NCBI RefSeq assembly: GCF_000330885.1 | Contig: NC_020062.1 | Coordinates: 1,930,374 to 1,994,373 of the forward strand | DNA: 64,000 nt | Direction of reading: 5' to 3' | Source of the DNA: Rhizobium tropici CIAT 899 | GTDB lineage: Bacteria; Pseudomonadota; Alphaproteobacteria; Rhizobiales; Rhizobiaceae | Shown here: positions 32,400-41,170 of the stretch, in pieces | Layout of the letters: each line of letters begins with the position of its first letter | How positions within the stretch are numbered: position 1 is the stretch's first letter | The notes under the pieces: generated by a model | Seen by the model: the letters and a program-made list of their open reading frames with translations, nothing else | Told to the model about the DNA's origin: nothing | Databases searched by the model: none | Translations under genes and position numbers: made by a program

Positions 32400-34820
32400 C
32401 TATGGCGTTTCAACGACGGAGACGGAGAAATCCTCTCCCTCCCAGCGGTCGGTGTCAGGCCAGTAAAAGGTAAAGGCAATCGAACCGCCTTTGGGCAGGC
32501 GCTCGCATGACAGCTCCGCGACATGTATCCCGAAGCCGTTCTGGCTCGTTTCGGTATCGCTGGCGCTGGCCCAGCCGTCGACACTCCAGCGAATGATCGC
32601 CCGCGCCATGACCTCGATCCGCAGGCGCTTGCCGACGGAAAGCTGCGACAGCTTGTTGTTGAAACGCCATGGTACGAAGGGTGCCGTCATCTTGTTTTTT
32701 ACATAGCGCTCGACACCTTGCGGCGGCATGTCGAAAACCGCCCCGTCTCTCAGCGAGCGCAGGAGCTTGATATGCTCCGCATGAGCCCAGACCAGCGGCA
32801 TGGCGCTGCCGGAAGGTTTTCCGAGGGCGAGTCCCAGTGCCGGGACATCGGGCTGGTCCCACACCTGTTCCGGCAGCAATCCGCCCTGCCCGGCAGACTG
32901 CTCGAGTGTCTTGAGCAATCCAAGAGCCACTTCCGGCCGACCGGCCGCGAGCTCATAATGGGCGCGCTCGCCCGCCAGCAACGGCCATGGGCGCCCAATA
33001 CCGGTGCCGTCGAATGGCCCACCGTCTTCATGCTCGCCATAGCCGTCGCCGGTATAGCGATACCATAGCGACCCTTGCGGCAGGTCACATTTGAGCTGAG
33101 CATCGATAACTCTGACTGTGTCGAGGATGCGGGGATCATCGGCGGCTCGCAATCCGAACCGCACCAGCGCCAAGGCATCGGGACTGACGACGCGAGCGGT
33201 CGGCAGGAAGGATTCAGCGGGCGGCCTGTTCTTGATCGGCACGAAACCATCGGCGGGCGAGCTCCCGTCGGCGATTTCAGGCGGCGCAATACGGACATAA
33301 TAGCCCTTGACCCCGAGAGCGGCGTTTTCGGCATCGCTGCTGACATAGGTCCAGCGCTCGATCTGGTCGTTCCAGGCGTCCGCAGTCTGCCGCAGATAGT
33401 CCGCATTGTGCGTCTGACCGGCAATTTCCAGAATATCGGCCGCCGCCAATAGCGCAGCGATCTCAACCGCCAAGGTGAAGGGAGAAAAGCCCCCATCCTC
33501 CTCCCAGCGGTCCTCACCCGTGACGGGGCCGTTGACGACGACGTAGCGCGCTGCGCTTTCGACCATTGGCACGTAGGACAACAATAGATCGCCCGTAAGG
33601 ACTCCTTCGCGGCGCAGCGCATCGGCAAGCAGGATCGGGAACGCGCATTCGTCCATTTGGATCCCGCTCCAGTAAGGCTCGCCGTCCAGCCAGCAATTCT
33701 GCGGCCAATGCCCATCCTCTTCCTGGATGACGCGCAGATAGGCCAGAATGCGCAGCGCATCCTGCGAAGCGCCCGCGGCCAGGAAGCCGCCGGCGGTCTC
33801 GACCAGATCGCGCGGCCAGACCAGATGATAGCCACCGAGGTCTTCGTCGCCCTTGGCAAAGCCCCAAGGAATGGAGAGAGAAGCAACGGCCGGCCCTTCG
33901 AAGGAAAGTGGTCGGTGCGTTGCCAGCACGGCTGTCGAGATTCGATAGCGATTGACTTCGGGCGGCGGTGCTCTCGGTTCGTCGAGGGCCAGCAATCCGT
34001 CTTGCCAGGCCCGCCAGTCGGCAACATAGCTGCGCTCGGCGCCGTCATAGCCGGCTTGCAGACTGGCAAGGGCATTGTAGCCGGCCTCTTTGGAATGGCT
34101 TCCGAAGCCGAGCGATACGGTGACGGTGTCGCTGCCGCCGATCAGATCGATCTCACCGGTCAGGGCGACGTTGCCGTCGACGGCACGCGCGACGGCCGGG
34201 TCCAACCGGGCCTCTTTCTGCAATTGCTGCCATCCGTCGGAAATACCGACATAGCCGGCAGATGCCGTTCGCCAGCCGCCGCTGACCGCAAGAGCCATCG
34301 AGACACCGCCTGTCCCCGCCGCAAAAAGCATCGGCGTGCCCTTATAGTCTTCCACCCACCCCGTATTGCCGTAACCGGCATTGACCAGATGCGGAGCGGC
34401 AAGCAGATAGAGACGATAATCGTGGATCGTTCCCTCAAGCGGTTCGAACGATATCTGCTGGAGCAAGCTGCTGCGCATCGGGTCGACGATGATGCGCTTG
34501 ATGATCCTGTAACGCCCGTCGATTGCAGTATTGATCAACCGATAGGCCGGAACGCCATCCTCGACCGTGGTGACGACGCTCTCCGTATCGCGCTTTTCCT
34601 CCGAAAAATAACCATCGGGACCTGTGACGATCAATCCGATGTCGCGGGTACAGGCGCTGTCGACGCGGGGATAATAGATTTCGTTCAAGATGCCGTGACT
34701 GAGAGTGAACCAGATGCGGCAGGCCGGCGAAAGCGCCGTGCCAACTCCGCTCTTTGCACTGGACGTCCAACGAGGTTCGATACCGTTCACGTTGGGGCCG
34801 GAAGCATCGTAAGGTGCCAT
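32400..34820 (-). CDS. GH15 glucoamylase / glucodextranase-like enzyme
   Basis: 806 residues. The N-terminal beta-sandwich domain (to about 290, RIWFTLSHGILNEIYYPRVD) is typical of bacterial glucoamylases and glucodextranases. The (alpha/alpha)6 barrel of GH15 follows (YHLVWPRDLVETAGGFLAAG, GHWPQNCWLDGEPYWSG). The candidate general acid is in RWEEDGGFSPFTLAVEIAAL and the base in GLLPEQVWD. It releases glucose from alpha-glucans. No signal peptide, so it acts in the cytosol. AGGAGA precedes ATG 34820. First gene of a two-gene unit with the glucokinase. Confidence 0.9.
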   Translation of the reverse strand: MAPYDASGPNVNGIEPRWTSSAKSGVGTALSPACRIWFTLSHGILNEIYYPRVDSACTRDIGLIVTGPDGYFSEEKRDTESVVTTVEDGVPAYRLINTAIDGRYRIIKRIIVDPMRSSLLQQISFEPLEGTIHDYRLYLLAAPHLVNAGYGNTGWVEDYKGTPMLFAAGTGGVSMALAVSGGWRTASAGYVGISDGWQQLQKEARLDPAVARAVDGNVALTGEIDLIGGSDTVTVSLGFGSHSKEAGYNALASLQAGYDGAERSYVADWRAWQDGLLALDEPRAPPPEVNRYRISTAVLATHRPLSFEGPAVASLSIPWGFAKGDEDLGGYHLVWPRDLVETAGGFLAAGASQDALRILAYLRVIQEEDGHWPQNCWLDGEPYWSGIQMDECAFPILLADALRREGVLTGDLLLSYVPMVESAARYVVVNGPVTGEDRWEEDGGFSPFTLAVEIAALLAAADILEIAGQTHNADYLRQTADAWNDQIERWTYVSSDAENAALGVKGYYVRIAPPEIADGSSPADGFVPIKNRPPAESFLPTARVVSPDALALVRFGLRAADDPRILDTVRVIDAQLKCDLPQGSLWYRYTGDGYGEHEDGGPFDGTGIGRPWPLLAGERAHYELAAGRPEVALGLLKTLEQSAGQGGLLPEQVWDQPDVPALGLALGKPSGSAMPLVWAHAEHIKLLRSLRDGAVFDMPPQGVERYVKNKMTAPFVPWRFNNKLSQLSVGKRLRIEVMARAIIRWSVDGWASASDTETSQNGFGIHVAELSCERLPKGGSIAFTFYWPDTDRWEGEDFSVSVVETP

Positions 34821-34920
34821 GCACTATCTCCTCTGTCGCTGCAATCTGCTCCGGCCAAACTGTTTCGGCAAGACGGAACCTTTGCGCATTCAAGCCGATA
34901 CGCCCTTGTTTTCACCGCCA

Positions 34921-34990
34921 TTGACAGTCCCCGCCCGTCCTGTATTCTTTTATAAAATCTTATATAACATAATTGTGGAACATAATTGGG
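34921..34990 (+). promoter_or_regulatory. Promoter region of the dipeptide-type ABC operon with direct repeats
   Basis: TTGACA (34921-34926) and TATTCT (34943-34948) at 16 bp form a plausible promoter. Downstream, ACATAATTG occurs twice (34967-34975 and 34980-34988, 13-base period) within an AT-rich stretch next to the RBS. The repeats are a candidate regulator site, perhaps for the IclR protein encoded at 41074. Confidence 0.45.
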
Positions 34991-34999
34991 AGTGTATCG

Positions 35000-36526
35000 A
35001 TGAGGTTAGGACTCGGATTCCTGATTGCGGCTGCCCTGGTTACAGCGCCCTCGGTGTTGATGGCTCAGGAAAAAGGTGGCGTCATCAATGTCGCGACGAT
35101 CGGCGAGCCGCCGACGCTCGATCCAATGACTTCCACGGCCGATCTCGTCGGTATCGTCACCCAACATATCTTCGAAACGCTCTACACCTTCGACAAGGGC
35201 TGGAACGTTACGCCGCTGCTTGCCGAAAGCTTGCCCGAGATCAGTCCCGACGGCAAAACCTACACGATCAAACTCAGGACCGGCATCAAGTTCCATGACG
35301 GTAGCGTCATGACTTCCAATGATGTGGTCGCCTCACTCAACCGCTGGATCAAGCTGGCATCGCGCGGCAAGCAGGCGGGCGGCTTCATCGAATCCATCAC
35401 CGCCCAGGATCCCGCGACTGTCGTCATCAAGCTGAAGCAGCCCTACGCGCCCCTTGCCTCGCTGCTTGCTTTCAACAACTCCGCCGCCATCATCATTCCA
35501 GCCAGCAAGCAGGCCGATACGATGACCGATTTCATCGGCACCGGCCCCTACATGCTGAAGGAGCGCAAGCCCGACCAGTATATCCAGCTGGTGCGCTTCG
35601 ATGGCTACAAGCCGCGCGATGGCGAGAGCAATGGTTATGGCGGCGCCCGGCATCAATATCTCGACGAAATCCGCTTCGTCCCGGTGCCCGACGCCAATAC
35701 CCGCGTCGAGGCGGCCATTTCCGGCCAATATGACTACATCGACAGTCTTCCAGTCGAATCCTTCGACAAGCTGAAGTCGTCATCGGCGACCCAGCCGCTG
35801 CTCCTGAAGCCGTTCGGCTATCCGGTCTTCGTCTTCAATACCGCCGACGGCATCACGAAGAATATCGCGATCCGCAAGGCGATCCGTCAGGCGCTCAGCA
35901 TGGAAGATATGCTGGCGGCCGCCTTCGGCAGCACAAATTTCTATACGGTTGACGGCAACATCTACCCTGCCCCCTTTACCTGGAGCACGGATGCCGGCGT
36001 CAAAGGGAATTACAACGTCGCCGATCCGGAAGGCGCTGCTGCCGCCGCCAAGGCGGCAGGCTACAAGGGCGAACCGATCCGCATCCTGACCAGCCGCCAG
36101 TACGAGTTCCATTACAAGATGGCGCAGGTCGCGGCCGAATATCTGAAACAGGCGGGCTTCACGGTAGACCTTCAGGTAGTCGACTGGGCAACGCTCACCC
36201 AACGCCGTGCCGACAGGGCGCTGTGGGACATCTATATCAGCCACAGCCCCTTCCTGCCGGAACCGGCGCTCATCGGCACGCTGTCGCCAAGCTCGCCCGG
36301 CTGGTGGACGACGCCGACGAGCAAGGCCGCGATCGACGCGTTCAACACGGAGGTCGATCCCAAGAAGCGCATCGCGCTTTGGGCGAATGTTCAAAAGACC
36401 ATCTATGACGAGGCTCCCATGATGAAGATCGGCGATTTCAACGCCGTTGCGGCGATCTCCACAAAGCTTCAGGGCGTCGCCCCGGCGCCGTGGCCCTACT
36501 TCTGGAACGTATCGATCAAGAAATAA
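35000..36526 (+). CDS. ABC transporter substrate-binding protein (DppA/OppA type)
   Basis: 508 residues, periplasmic. A signal peptide of about 22 residues (LIAAALVTAPSVLMA-QE) precedes a class-5 extracellular binding protein (VATIGEPPTLDPM, LRTGIKFHDGSVMTSNDVVASLNRW, FIGTGPYMLKE, KAIRQALSMEDML). These receptors take peptides, opines, nickel complexes or oligosaccharides. GGGAG at 7 bases fixes ATG 35000. It opens an operon with permeases, an amidohydrolase and a RidA protein, so the ligand is probably an N- or O-acylated compound hydrolysed inside the cell. A strong hairpin follows it. Confidence 0.9.
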   Translation: MRLGLGFLIAAALVTAPSVLMAQEKGGVINVATIGEPPTLDPMTSTADLVGIVTQHIFETLYTFDKGWNVTPLLAESLPEISPDGKTYTIKLRTGIKFHDGSVMTSNDVVASLNRWIKLASRGKQAGGFIESITAQDPATVVIKLKQPYAPLASLLAFNNSAAIIIPASKQADTMTDFIGTGPYMLKERKPDQYIQLVRFDGYKPRDGESNGYGGARHQYLDEIRFVPVPDANTRVEAAISGQYDYIDSLPVESFDKLKSSSATQPLLLKPFGYPVFVFNTADGITKNIAIRKAIRQALSMEDMLAAAFGSTNFYTVDGNIYPAPFTWSTDAGVKGNYNVADPEGAAAAAKAAGYKGEPIRILTSRQYEFHYKMAQVAAEYLKQAGFTVDLQVVDWATLTQRRADRALWDIYISHSPFLPEPALIGTLSPSSPGWWTTPTSKAAIDAFNTEVDPKKRIALWANVQKTIYDEAPMMKIGDFNAVAAISTKLQGVAPAPWPYFWNVSIKK

Positions 36527-36539
36527 GCCTCCCAAGGTG

Positions 36540-36575
36540 CTCGGGCGCCGGTCGCGGCCGGCGCCTGTTCCCGAG
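36540..36575 (+). terminator. Strong hairpin between receptor and permease genes
   Basis: GGCGCCGG and CCGGCGCC form a perfect 8-bp stem with loop TCGCGG (36544-36565), extended by CTCGGG/CCCGAG outside it. There is no U tract. It most likely stabilises the 3' end of receptor mRNA or partly terminates transcription. Confidence 0.55.
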
Positions 36576-36613
36576 ATTCGAAGAAAAGCGGAACCGCTCT
36601 GGGAACCGACGCA

Positions 36614-37555
36614 ATGATACGCTACATCCTTCAACGTCTTGCGGGCATGATCGTCGTGATGTTTCTCGTCGTCACGATCGTCTTCGTGATCGTGCGCGTG
36701 ACCCCCGGCGATCCGGCCGCCGTCATGCTCGGCCCGGATGCGACCGCGCAGGATATTGCCGAACTGCGAACCCGGCTTGGCCTCGACCAGTCCATCCTCG
36801 TCCAGTACCTGTTTTATATCGGGCAGTTGCTGAAGGGCGATCTCGGCCAATCGATCTTCCTCAATATTCCGGTTTCCTCCGCGCTTCTTGAACGCGCCGA
36901 GCCGACCTTTTTCCTGACTCTGTTCTCGCTCCTCATCGCTGGCGTCATCGCGCTGCCGATCGGCATCTATGCCGCCTATCGGCGCGGATCGCTCGTCGAC
37001 CAGGCTTCTATGGCGATCGGCATGCTGGCCGCGAGCATACCGAGCTTCTGGCTTGGCCTCATCCTGATTCAATTCTTCGCGGTGCGCCTGGGGATATTTC
37101 CGGTGTCCGGCTATGGCGGACCGGGCGCAAGCTTCCTGGATCGCATGTATCATCTGACGCTGCCGGCCGTCGCGCTCGGCCTCGTCTCCTCGGCGCTGAT
37201 CCTGCGCTTCACCCGCGCATCGATGCTCGACGTGCTCGGGGACGACTATATCCGCACCGCCCGCGCGAAAGGGCTGATCGAGCGCCGCGTCGTCCTCAAA
37301 CACGCGCTGAAGAACGCACTCATTCCAATTCTCACCGTTCTGGGTCTGACAGCCGCCGTGCTGATTTCCGGCGCTGTCGTCACCGAGACCGTCTTCGGCC
37401 TGCCGGGTGTCGGAAGCCTCGTCGTCTCGGCGGTGCTGCGCCGCGACTATCCGGTGATCCAGGGGGCCTTGCTCGTCATCGCCGGCCTCTACGTCCTGAT
37501 CAATTTTGCGATCGACATGCTCTACCTGCTGGTTGATCCAAGGGTACGCTACTGA
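36614..37555 (+). CDS. ABC transporter permease, DppB type
   Basis: 313 residues, six membrane helices, the first at about 9-30. Family marks are VRVTPGDPAAVMLGPDATAQDI after the first helix, and the EAA-type loop DDYIRTARAKGLIERRVVLKHALKNAL that contacts the ATPase. The stop overlaps the start of the next permease (TGATG). It forms the transmembrane channel with that protein. Confidence 0.92.
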   Translation: MIRYILQRLAGMIVVMFLVVTIVFVIVRVTPGDPAAVMLGPDATAQDIAELRTRLGLDQSILVQYLFYIGQLLKGDLGQSIFLNIPVSSALLERAEPTFFLTLFSLLIAGVIALPIGIYAAYRRGSLVDQASMAIGMLAASIPSFWLGLILIQFFAVRLGIFPVSGYGGPGASFLDRMYHLTLPAVALGLVSSALILRFTRASMLDVLGDDYIRTARAKGLIERRVVLKHALKNALIPILTVLGLTAAVLISGAVVTETVFGLPGVGSLVVSAVLRRDYPVIQGALLVIAGLYVLINFAIDMLYLLVDPRVRY

Positions 37556-38433
37556 TGGCCGATATCGCAACCGATACACCAAAGCAGGTACAGAGTGAGC
37601 GAGGCAAGTTCCTTCGCCGGCTTCTGAAGCGCAAGGCCGTCGCCGCCGGCCTCATCGTGTTGACGATCTTTGTCCTACTGGCTGTTCTCGCCCCATGGAT
37701 CGCGCCCTATTCGCCCTCGAAACTTTCGATCGCCAATCGACTGAAGCCTCCAAGCGGGGTTTACTGGTTCGGCACCGACGAATTCGGCCGCGATATCTTC
37801 TCCCGCACCATCTATGCAGGACGATTATCGCTGCTCGTCGGAGCCGCCGTCGTGGCACTATCGGCCGCGATCGGCGTCACATTGGGCCTACTCGCCGGTT
37901 TCTTTCAGAGGCTCGACACGCCGATCGCCCGCCTCATCGATGCGATGATGGCGTTTCCCGACATTTTGCTCGCCATTGCGCTGGTCGCGGCCCTCGGCCC
38001 GTCGCTGACGACTGTTATCGTCGCGCTATCGATCGTGTACGCGCCGAGGCTGGCTCGCATCGTCCGCGCTTCGACGCTTGTCATCCGTGAACTCCCTTAC
38101 GTGGAGGCTGCCAAGGCTCTCGGCATCTCGACGTTCCACATCATGACGCGGCATGTCCTTCGAAACCTCCTGTCGCCGATCCTGGTGCAGGGCTCGTTTC
38201 TCTTTGCCAGCGCCATGCTCGCCGAAGCGGGACTTTCATTCCTGGGTCTCGGCGTCAGCCCCGAAATCCCGACCTGGGGAACCATGATCGCCGCCGGCCG
38301 CCAATATATCGGCCAGGCCGACTGGATGACCTATTTCCCGGGCTTTGCCATCATTCTCGCCGTGCTCTCGCTGCAAATGGTTGGCGATGGCTTGCGGGAC
38401 ATGCTCGATCCAAGACTTCGAAAGGACCTGTAA
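37555..38433 (+). CDS. ABC transporter permease, DppC type
   Basis: 292 residues. A cytosolic N-terminus of about 30 residues precedes the first helix, then WFGTDEFGRDIFSRTIYAGRLSLLVG, the DppC signature. The EAA loop is LPYVEAAKALGISTFHIMTRHVLRNLL. Starts within the TGATG overlap of the DppB gene and stops directly against the ATG of the amidohydrolase gene with no gap, so transport and hydrolysis are translated together. Confidence 0.92.
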   Translation: MADIATDTPKQVQSERGKFLRRLLKRKAVAAGLIVLTIFVLLAVLAPWIAPYSPSKLSIANRLKPPSGVYWFGTDEFGRDIFSRTIYAGRLSLLVGAAVVALSAAIGVTLGLLAGFFQRLDTPIARLIDAMMAFPDILLAIALVAALGPSLTTVIVALSIVYAPRLARIVRASTLVIRELPYVEAAKALGISTFHIMTRHVLRNLLSPILVQGSFLFASAMLAEAGLSFLGLGVSPEIPTWGTMIAAGRQYIGQADWMTYFPGFAIILAVLSLQMVGDGLRDMLDPRLRKDL

Positions 38434-39642
38434 ATGACCGGTGAAAAAGCGAGCAAATCGCTCCTCCTCACCAATGTGAAGCCTATGGCATTCGGCAGCC
38501 ATACGGATGCTGGCATTATCGATATTCTCGTCGACGCTGATGGCAGGATCGCCGCTTTCGGCCCGCAGCTTGCCGCTCCCGGCGATGTCGAGCGCATCGA
38601 CGGCAAGGGCGCCTGGATCTCTCCCGGCTGGATCGACCTGCACGTCCATATCTGGCATGGCGGCACTGACATCTCGATCCGCCCCTCCGAATGCGGCGCC
38701 GAACGCGGCGTCACGACGCTGGTCGATGCGGGTTCGGCCGGCGAAGCCAATTTTCATGGTTTCCGCGAATATATCATCGAGCCCTCCAGGGAACGCATCA
38801 AGGCCTTCCTCAATCTCGGCTCGATCGGCCTCGTTGCCTGCAATCGCGTCCCCGAATTGCGCGATATCAAGGATATCGATCTCGACCGCATCCTCGAATG
38901 CTATGCCGAGAACAGCGAGCATATCGTCGGCATCAAGGTGCGTGCCAGTCACGTCATCACCGGCTCCTGGGGTGTCACACCCGTCAAGCTTGGCAAGAAG
39001 ATCGCCAAGATCCTGAAGGTGCCGATGATGGTGCATGTCGGCGAGCCGCCTGCGCTCTATGACGAAGTGCTCGAAATCCTCGGGCCGGGCGATGTCGTCA
39101 CACACTGCTTCAACGGCAAGGCCGGTTCCAGCATCATGGAGGATGAGGACCTCTACAATCTCGCCGAACGCTGCGCCGGCGAAGGCATCCGGCTCGATAT
39201 CGGCCATGGCGGAGCGTCCTTCTCCTTCAAGGTCGCGGAAGCGGCGATCAAACGCGGCCTGCTGCCCTACTCGATCTCGACCGACCTGCATGGGCATTCG
39301 ATGAACTTCCCGGTCTGGGATCTCGCGACCACCATGTCCAAGCTGCTGTCGGTCGGCATGCCGTTCGACAAGGTCGTGGACGCTGTCACCCATGCACCGG
39401 CCTCGGTCATCAAGCTTTCGATGGACAGCCGGCTATCGATCGGCGAACGAGCAGACTTCACCATTTTCGACCTGGTGGATGCGGATCTCGAGGCGACCGA
39501 TTCCAATGGCGACGTCTCGCGCCTCAAGAAGCTGTTCGAACCGCGTTACGCGGTGATCGGCGCGGAGGCGATCACCGCTAGCCGCTACGTGCCCCGCGCT
39601 CGCAAACTCGTCCGCCACAGCCATGGCTATTCGTGGCGTTAG
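38434..39642 (+). CDS. Amidohydrolase / deacetylase-family metallohydrolase (cog3964)
   Basis: 402 residues, amidohydrolase superfamily. A metal-site HxH is at His70/His72 (DLHVHIWHG), the bridging carboxylated lysine candidate is Lys168 (GIKVRAS), further ligands are His201 and His224 (VTHCFNG), and the catalytic Asp is Asp284 (STDLHGH). This matches the cog3964 group, formerly misnamed dihydroorotase. Agrobacterium and Ochrobactrum members were shown to hydrolyse acetyl-(R)-mandelate stereoselectively, though the physiological substrate is uncertain. Here it abuts the permease gene and is followed by RidA. A SelA-like PLP enzyme lies across the IclR gene, a common partner of this family. 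Confidence 0.85.
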   Translation: MTGEKASKSLLLTNVKPMAFGSHTDAGIIDILVDADGRIAAFGPQLAAPGDVERIDGKGAWISPGWIDLHVHIWHGGTDISIRPSECGAERGVTTLVDAGSAGEANFHGFREYIIEPSRERIKAFLNLGSIGLVACNRVPELRDIKDIDLDRILECYAENSEHIVGIKVRASHVITGSWGVTPVKLGKKIAKILKVPMMVHVGEPPALYDEVLEILGPGDVVTHCFNGKAGSSIMEDEDLYNLAERCAGEGIRLDIGHGGASFSFKVAEAAIKRGLLPYSISTDLHGHSMNFPVWDLATTMSKLLSVGMPFDKVVDAVTHAPASVIKLSMDSRLSIGERADFTIFDLVDADLEATDSNGDVSRLKKLFEPRYAVIGAEAITASRYVPRARKLVRHSHGYSWR

Positions 39643-39675
39643 TCAAAACATTAAGATCGCATAGCAGGAGCATAC

Positions 39676-40173
39676 GTGAACACGTCCCCAACACAGGCCG
39701 CTTCAGCAGCGCAAACACCTTACCAGCGACTGGCGGCGCTCGGCATCGAGCTTCCGCCGCCGCCGCCGCCGATCGCCAATTTTGTCACCCATGTCCGCGA
39801 AGGCAACGTGCTCTATCTGTCGGGCCAGGGGCCGCGGGAGCTGGACGGTCATCTCCATTCCGGCAAGGTCGGCGGTGATGTCGGCGTCGACCGGGCCTAT
39901 CAGCATGCGCGGCTGACGGGCATCAACCTGCTTGCCGTCATGCACGGCGCGCTCGGCGATCTCTCCAGGGTGAAGCGGGTGGTAAAATTGCTCGGCATGG
40001 TCAATGCCGTGCCGCATTTCGAGGACCATCCGAGGGTCATCAACGGCTGCTCGGACCTTTTCATCGAGGTCTTCGGCGAAGCGGGCCAGCATGCCCGTTC
40101 GGCCGTCGGCTTCGGCTCGCTGCCCGGCAACATCACGGTCGAAATCGAAGCGATCGTATCGCTCAACGACTAG
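39676..40173 (+). CDS. RidA (YjgF/UK114)-family protein, YoaB-like subgroup
   Basis: 165 residues, longer than the usual ~130 because of an N-terminal extension containing six prolines (ELPPPPPPIANF). The RidA fold is visible (VLYLSGQGP, DRAYQHARLTGINLLAVM, VGFGSLPGNITVEIEAIVSL), expected to be a trimer. RidA hydrolyses reactive enamine/imine intermediates released by PLP enzymes; a PLP enzyme gene lies at 41171. The canonical imine-stabilising Arg near the C-terminus is replaced here by a PGNITVEIEA context, so the chemistry may differ. Start GTG 39676 follows GCAGGAGC. Confidence 0.82.
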   Translation: MNTSPTQAASAAQTPYQRLAALGIELPPPPPPIANFVTHVREGNVLYLSGQGPRELDGHLHSGKVGGDVGVDRAYQHARLTGINLLAVMHGALGDLSRVKRVVKLLGMVNAVPHFEDHPRVINGCSDLFIEVFGEAGQHARSAVGFGSLPGNITVEIEAIVSLND

Positions 40174-40174
40174 T

Positions 40175-40198
40175 TTTTGCGCAATTCCGGACGCAAAA
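40175..40198. terminator. Inverted repeat between convergent ridA-like and iclR-like genes
   Basis: TTTTGCG and CGCAAAA (7 bp perfect) are separated by CAATTCCGGA, immediately after the RidA-family stop codon. It could serve both converging genes. Confidence 0.5.
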
Positions 40199-40240
40199 CC
40201 GCGTCGTACTTTTGCTGGAATTGCTCTATGGAGGACGAAT

Positions 40241-41074
40241 TCAGTGGTTGCGCCAGCCCATCAGCTTTTCGATACGCTCGGCAGCCGCGCGCACCTGCTC
40301 GCCGTAATGGCTGCCGTCGGAAACAGCTTTCTGTTCGGGAAGCACGATCGAAATGGTCGCGACACATTGACCATCCCGGTCAACGACCGGCGAGGCGATA
40401 CAGGCAACCGCATAATCGGATTCCGCCACCTGGATCGACAAGCGCTCCTCAAAGGCCTTGCCCGCAGAATCGGAAAGCACGCGGGCATCGACCTCCGCCC
40501 GTCCGGTCGGAGAGGTGCGGGCACAGCGCTTGAAAAGGTCGATCCTCTCGTCTTCCGCCAGATGGCCGACCAAAAGCCGGCCCGACGCCGTCCAGTTGAG
40601 CGGCACGCGGGTTCCGACACGGGAGGCGACCTGGAAATGGCTTGGACCGTCCGCCATGGCCAGCACCAACATATTGTCGCCGTCGCGGCCGCAGACCTGC
40701 ACCGTCTCACTCGCCTGCCGGCAAAGATCGTGCATTTCACGGGTGGCGACGCTCATGAAATCCAGCGACCGGGCATAGGCAAGGCCGTAGTGGTAAAGAC
40801 GCGCCCCGAGCCAGACGGAACCATCGGCATTGCGGCCGAGCATGTTCTTTTCGACCAGATCGTCGATGATCACATAGACGGTCGAAAGAGGCGCCTTGAT
40901 CGCCTTGGCAATCGCGTAAGCGCCAGCGGGCGCGCCGGTTTCATAGAGATAATCGATCACCTGCAGCGCGCGGTCGATGCCGCTTACACGCGAACGGCGC
41001 GCGCCCTTGGTTTCCACTTCCCCGATGGAATCGCCGTTTTCAGGGGGTGCGGCAGGTAGGGTCTTGGCGTCCAA
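40241..41074 (-). CDS. IclR-family transcriptional regulator
   Basis: 277 residues. An N-terminal winged helix (about 30-95: GIDRALQVIDYLYETGAPAGAYAIAKAIKAPLSTVYVIIDDL) is followed by the IclR effector domain (LGARLYHYGLAYARSLDF, LNWTASGRLLVGHL, YAVACIASPVVDRDGQCVATISIVLP). The start appears to be TTG 41074, preceded by CGAGGAGC at about 9 bases. It lies inside the transporter/hydrolase cluster, divergent from the PLP-enzyme gene and convergent with RidA, so it probably controls both halves of the cluster. The divergent gap contains AGCTAT..ATAGCT arms and CTATGGCATAG near 41105-41130. Confidence 0.9.
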   Translation of the reverse strand: MDAKTLPAAPPENGDSIGEVETKGARRSRVSGIDRALQVIDYLYETGAPAGAYAIAKAIKAPLSTVYVIIDDLVEKNMLGRNADGSVWLGARLYHYGLAYARSLDFMSVATREMHDLCRQASETVQVCGRDGDNMLVLAMADGPSHFQVASRVGTRVPLNWTASGRLLVGHLAEDERIDLFKRCARTSPTGRAEVDARVLSDSAGKAFEERLSIQVAESDYAVACIASPVVDRDGQCVATISIVLPEQKAVSDGSHYGEQVRAAAERIEKLMGWRNH

Positions 41075-41170
41075 ATCAACGCTCCTCGTGAGATTTCGAG
41101 AAGCTATTACATTACTATGGCATAGCTGTCGATGGCAAACGGCAGCCCGCCTTCACTTTGGAGAGATAGA

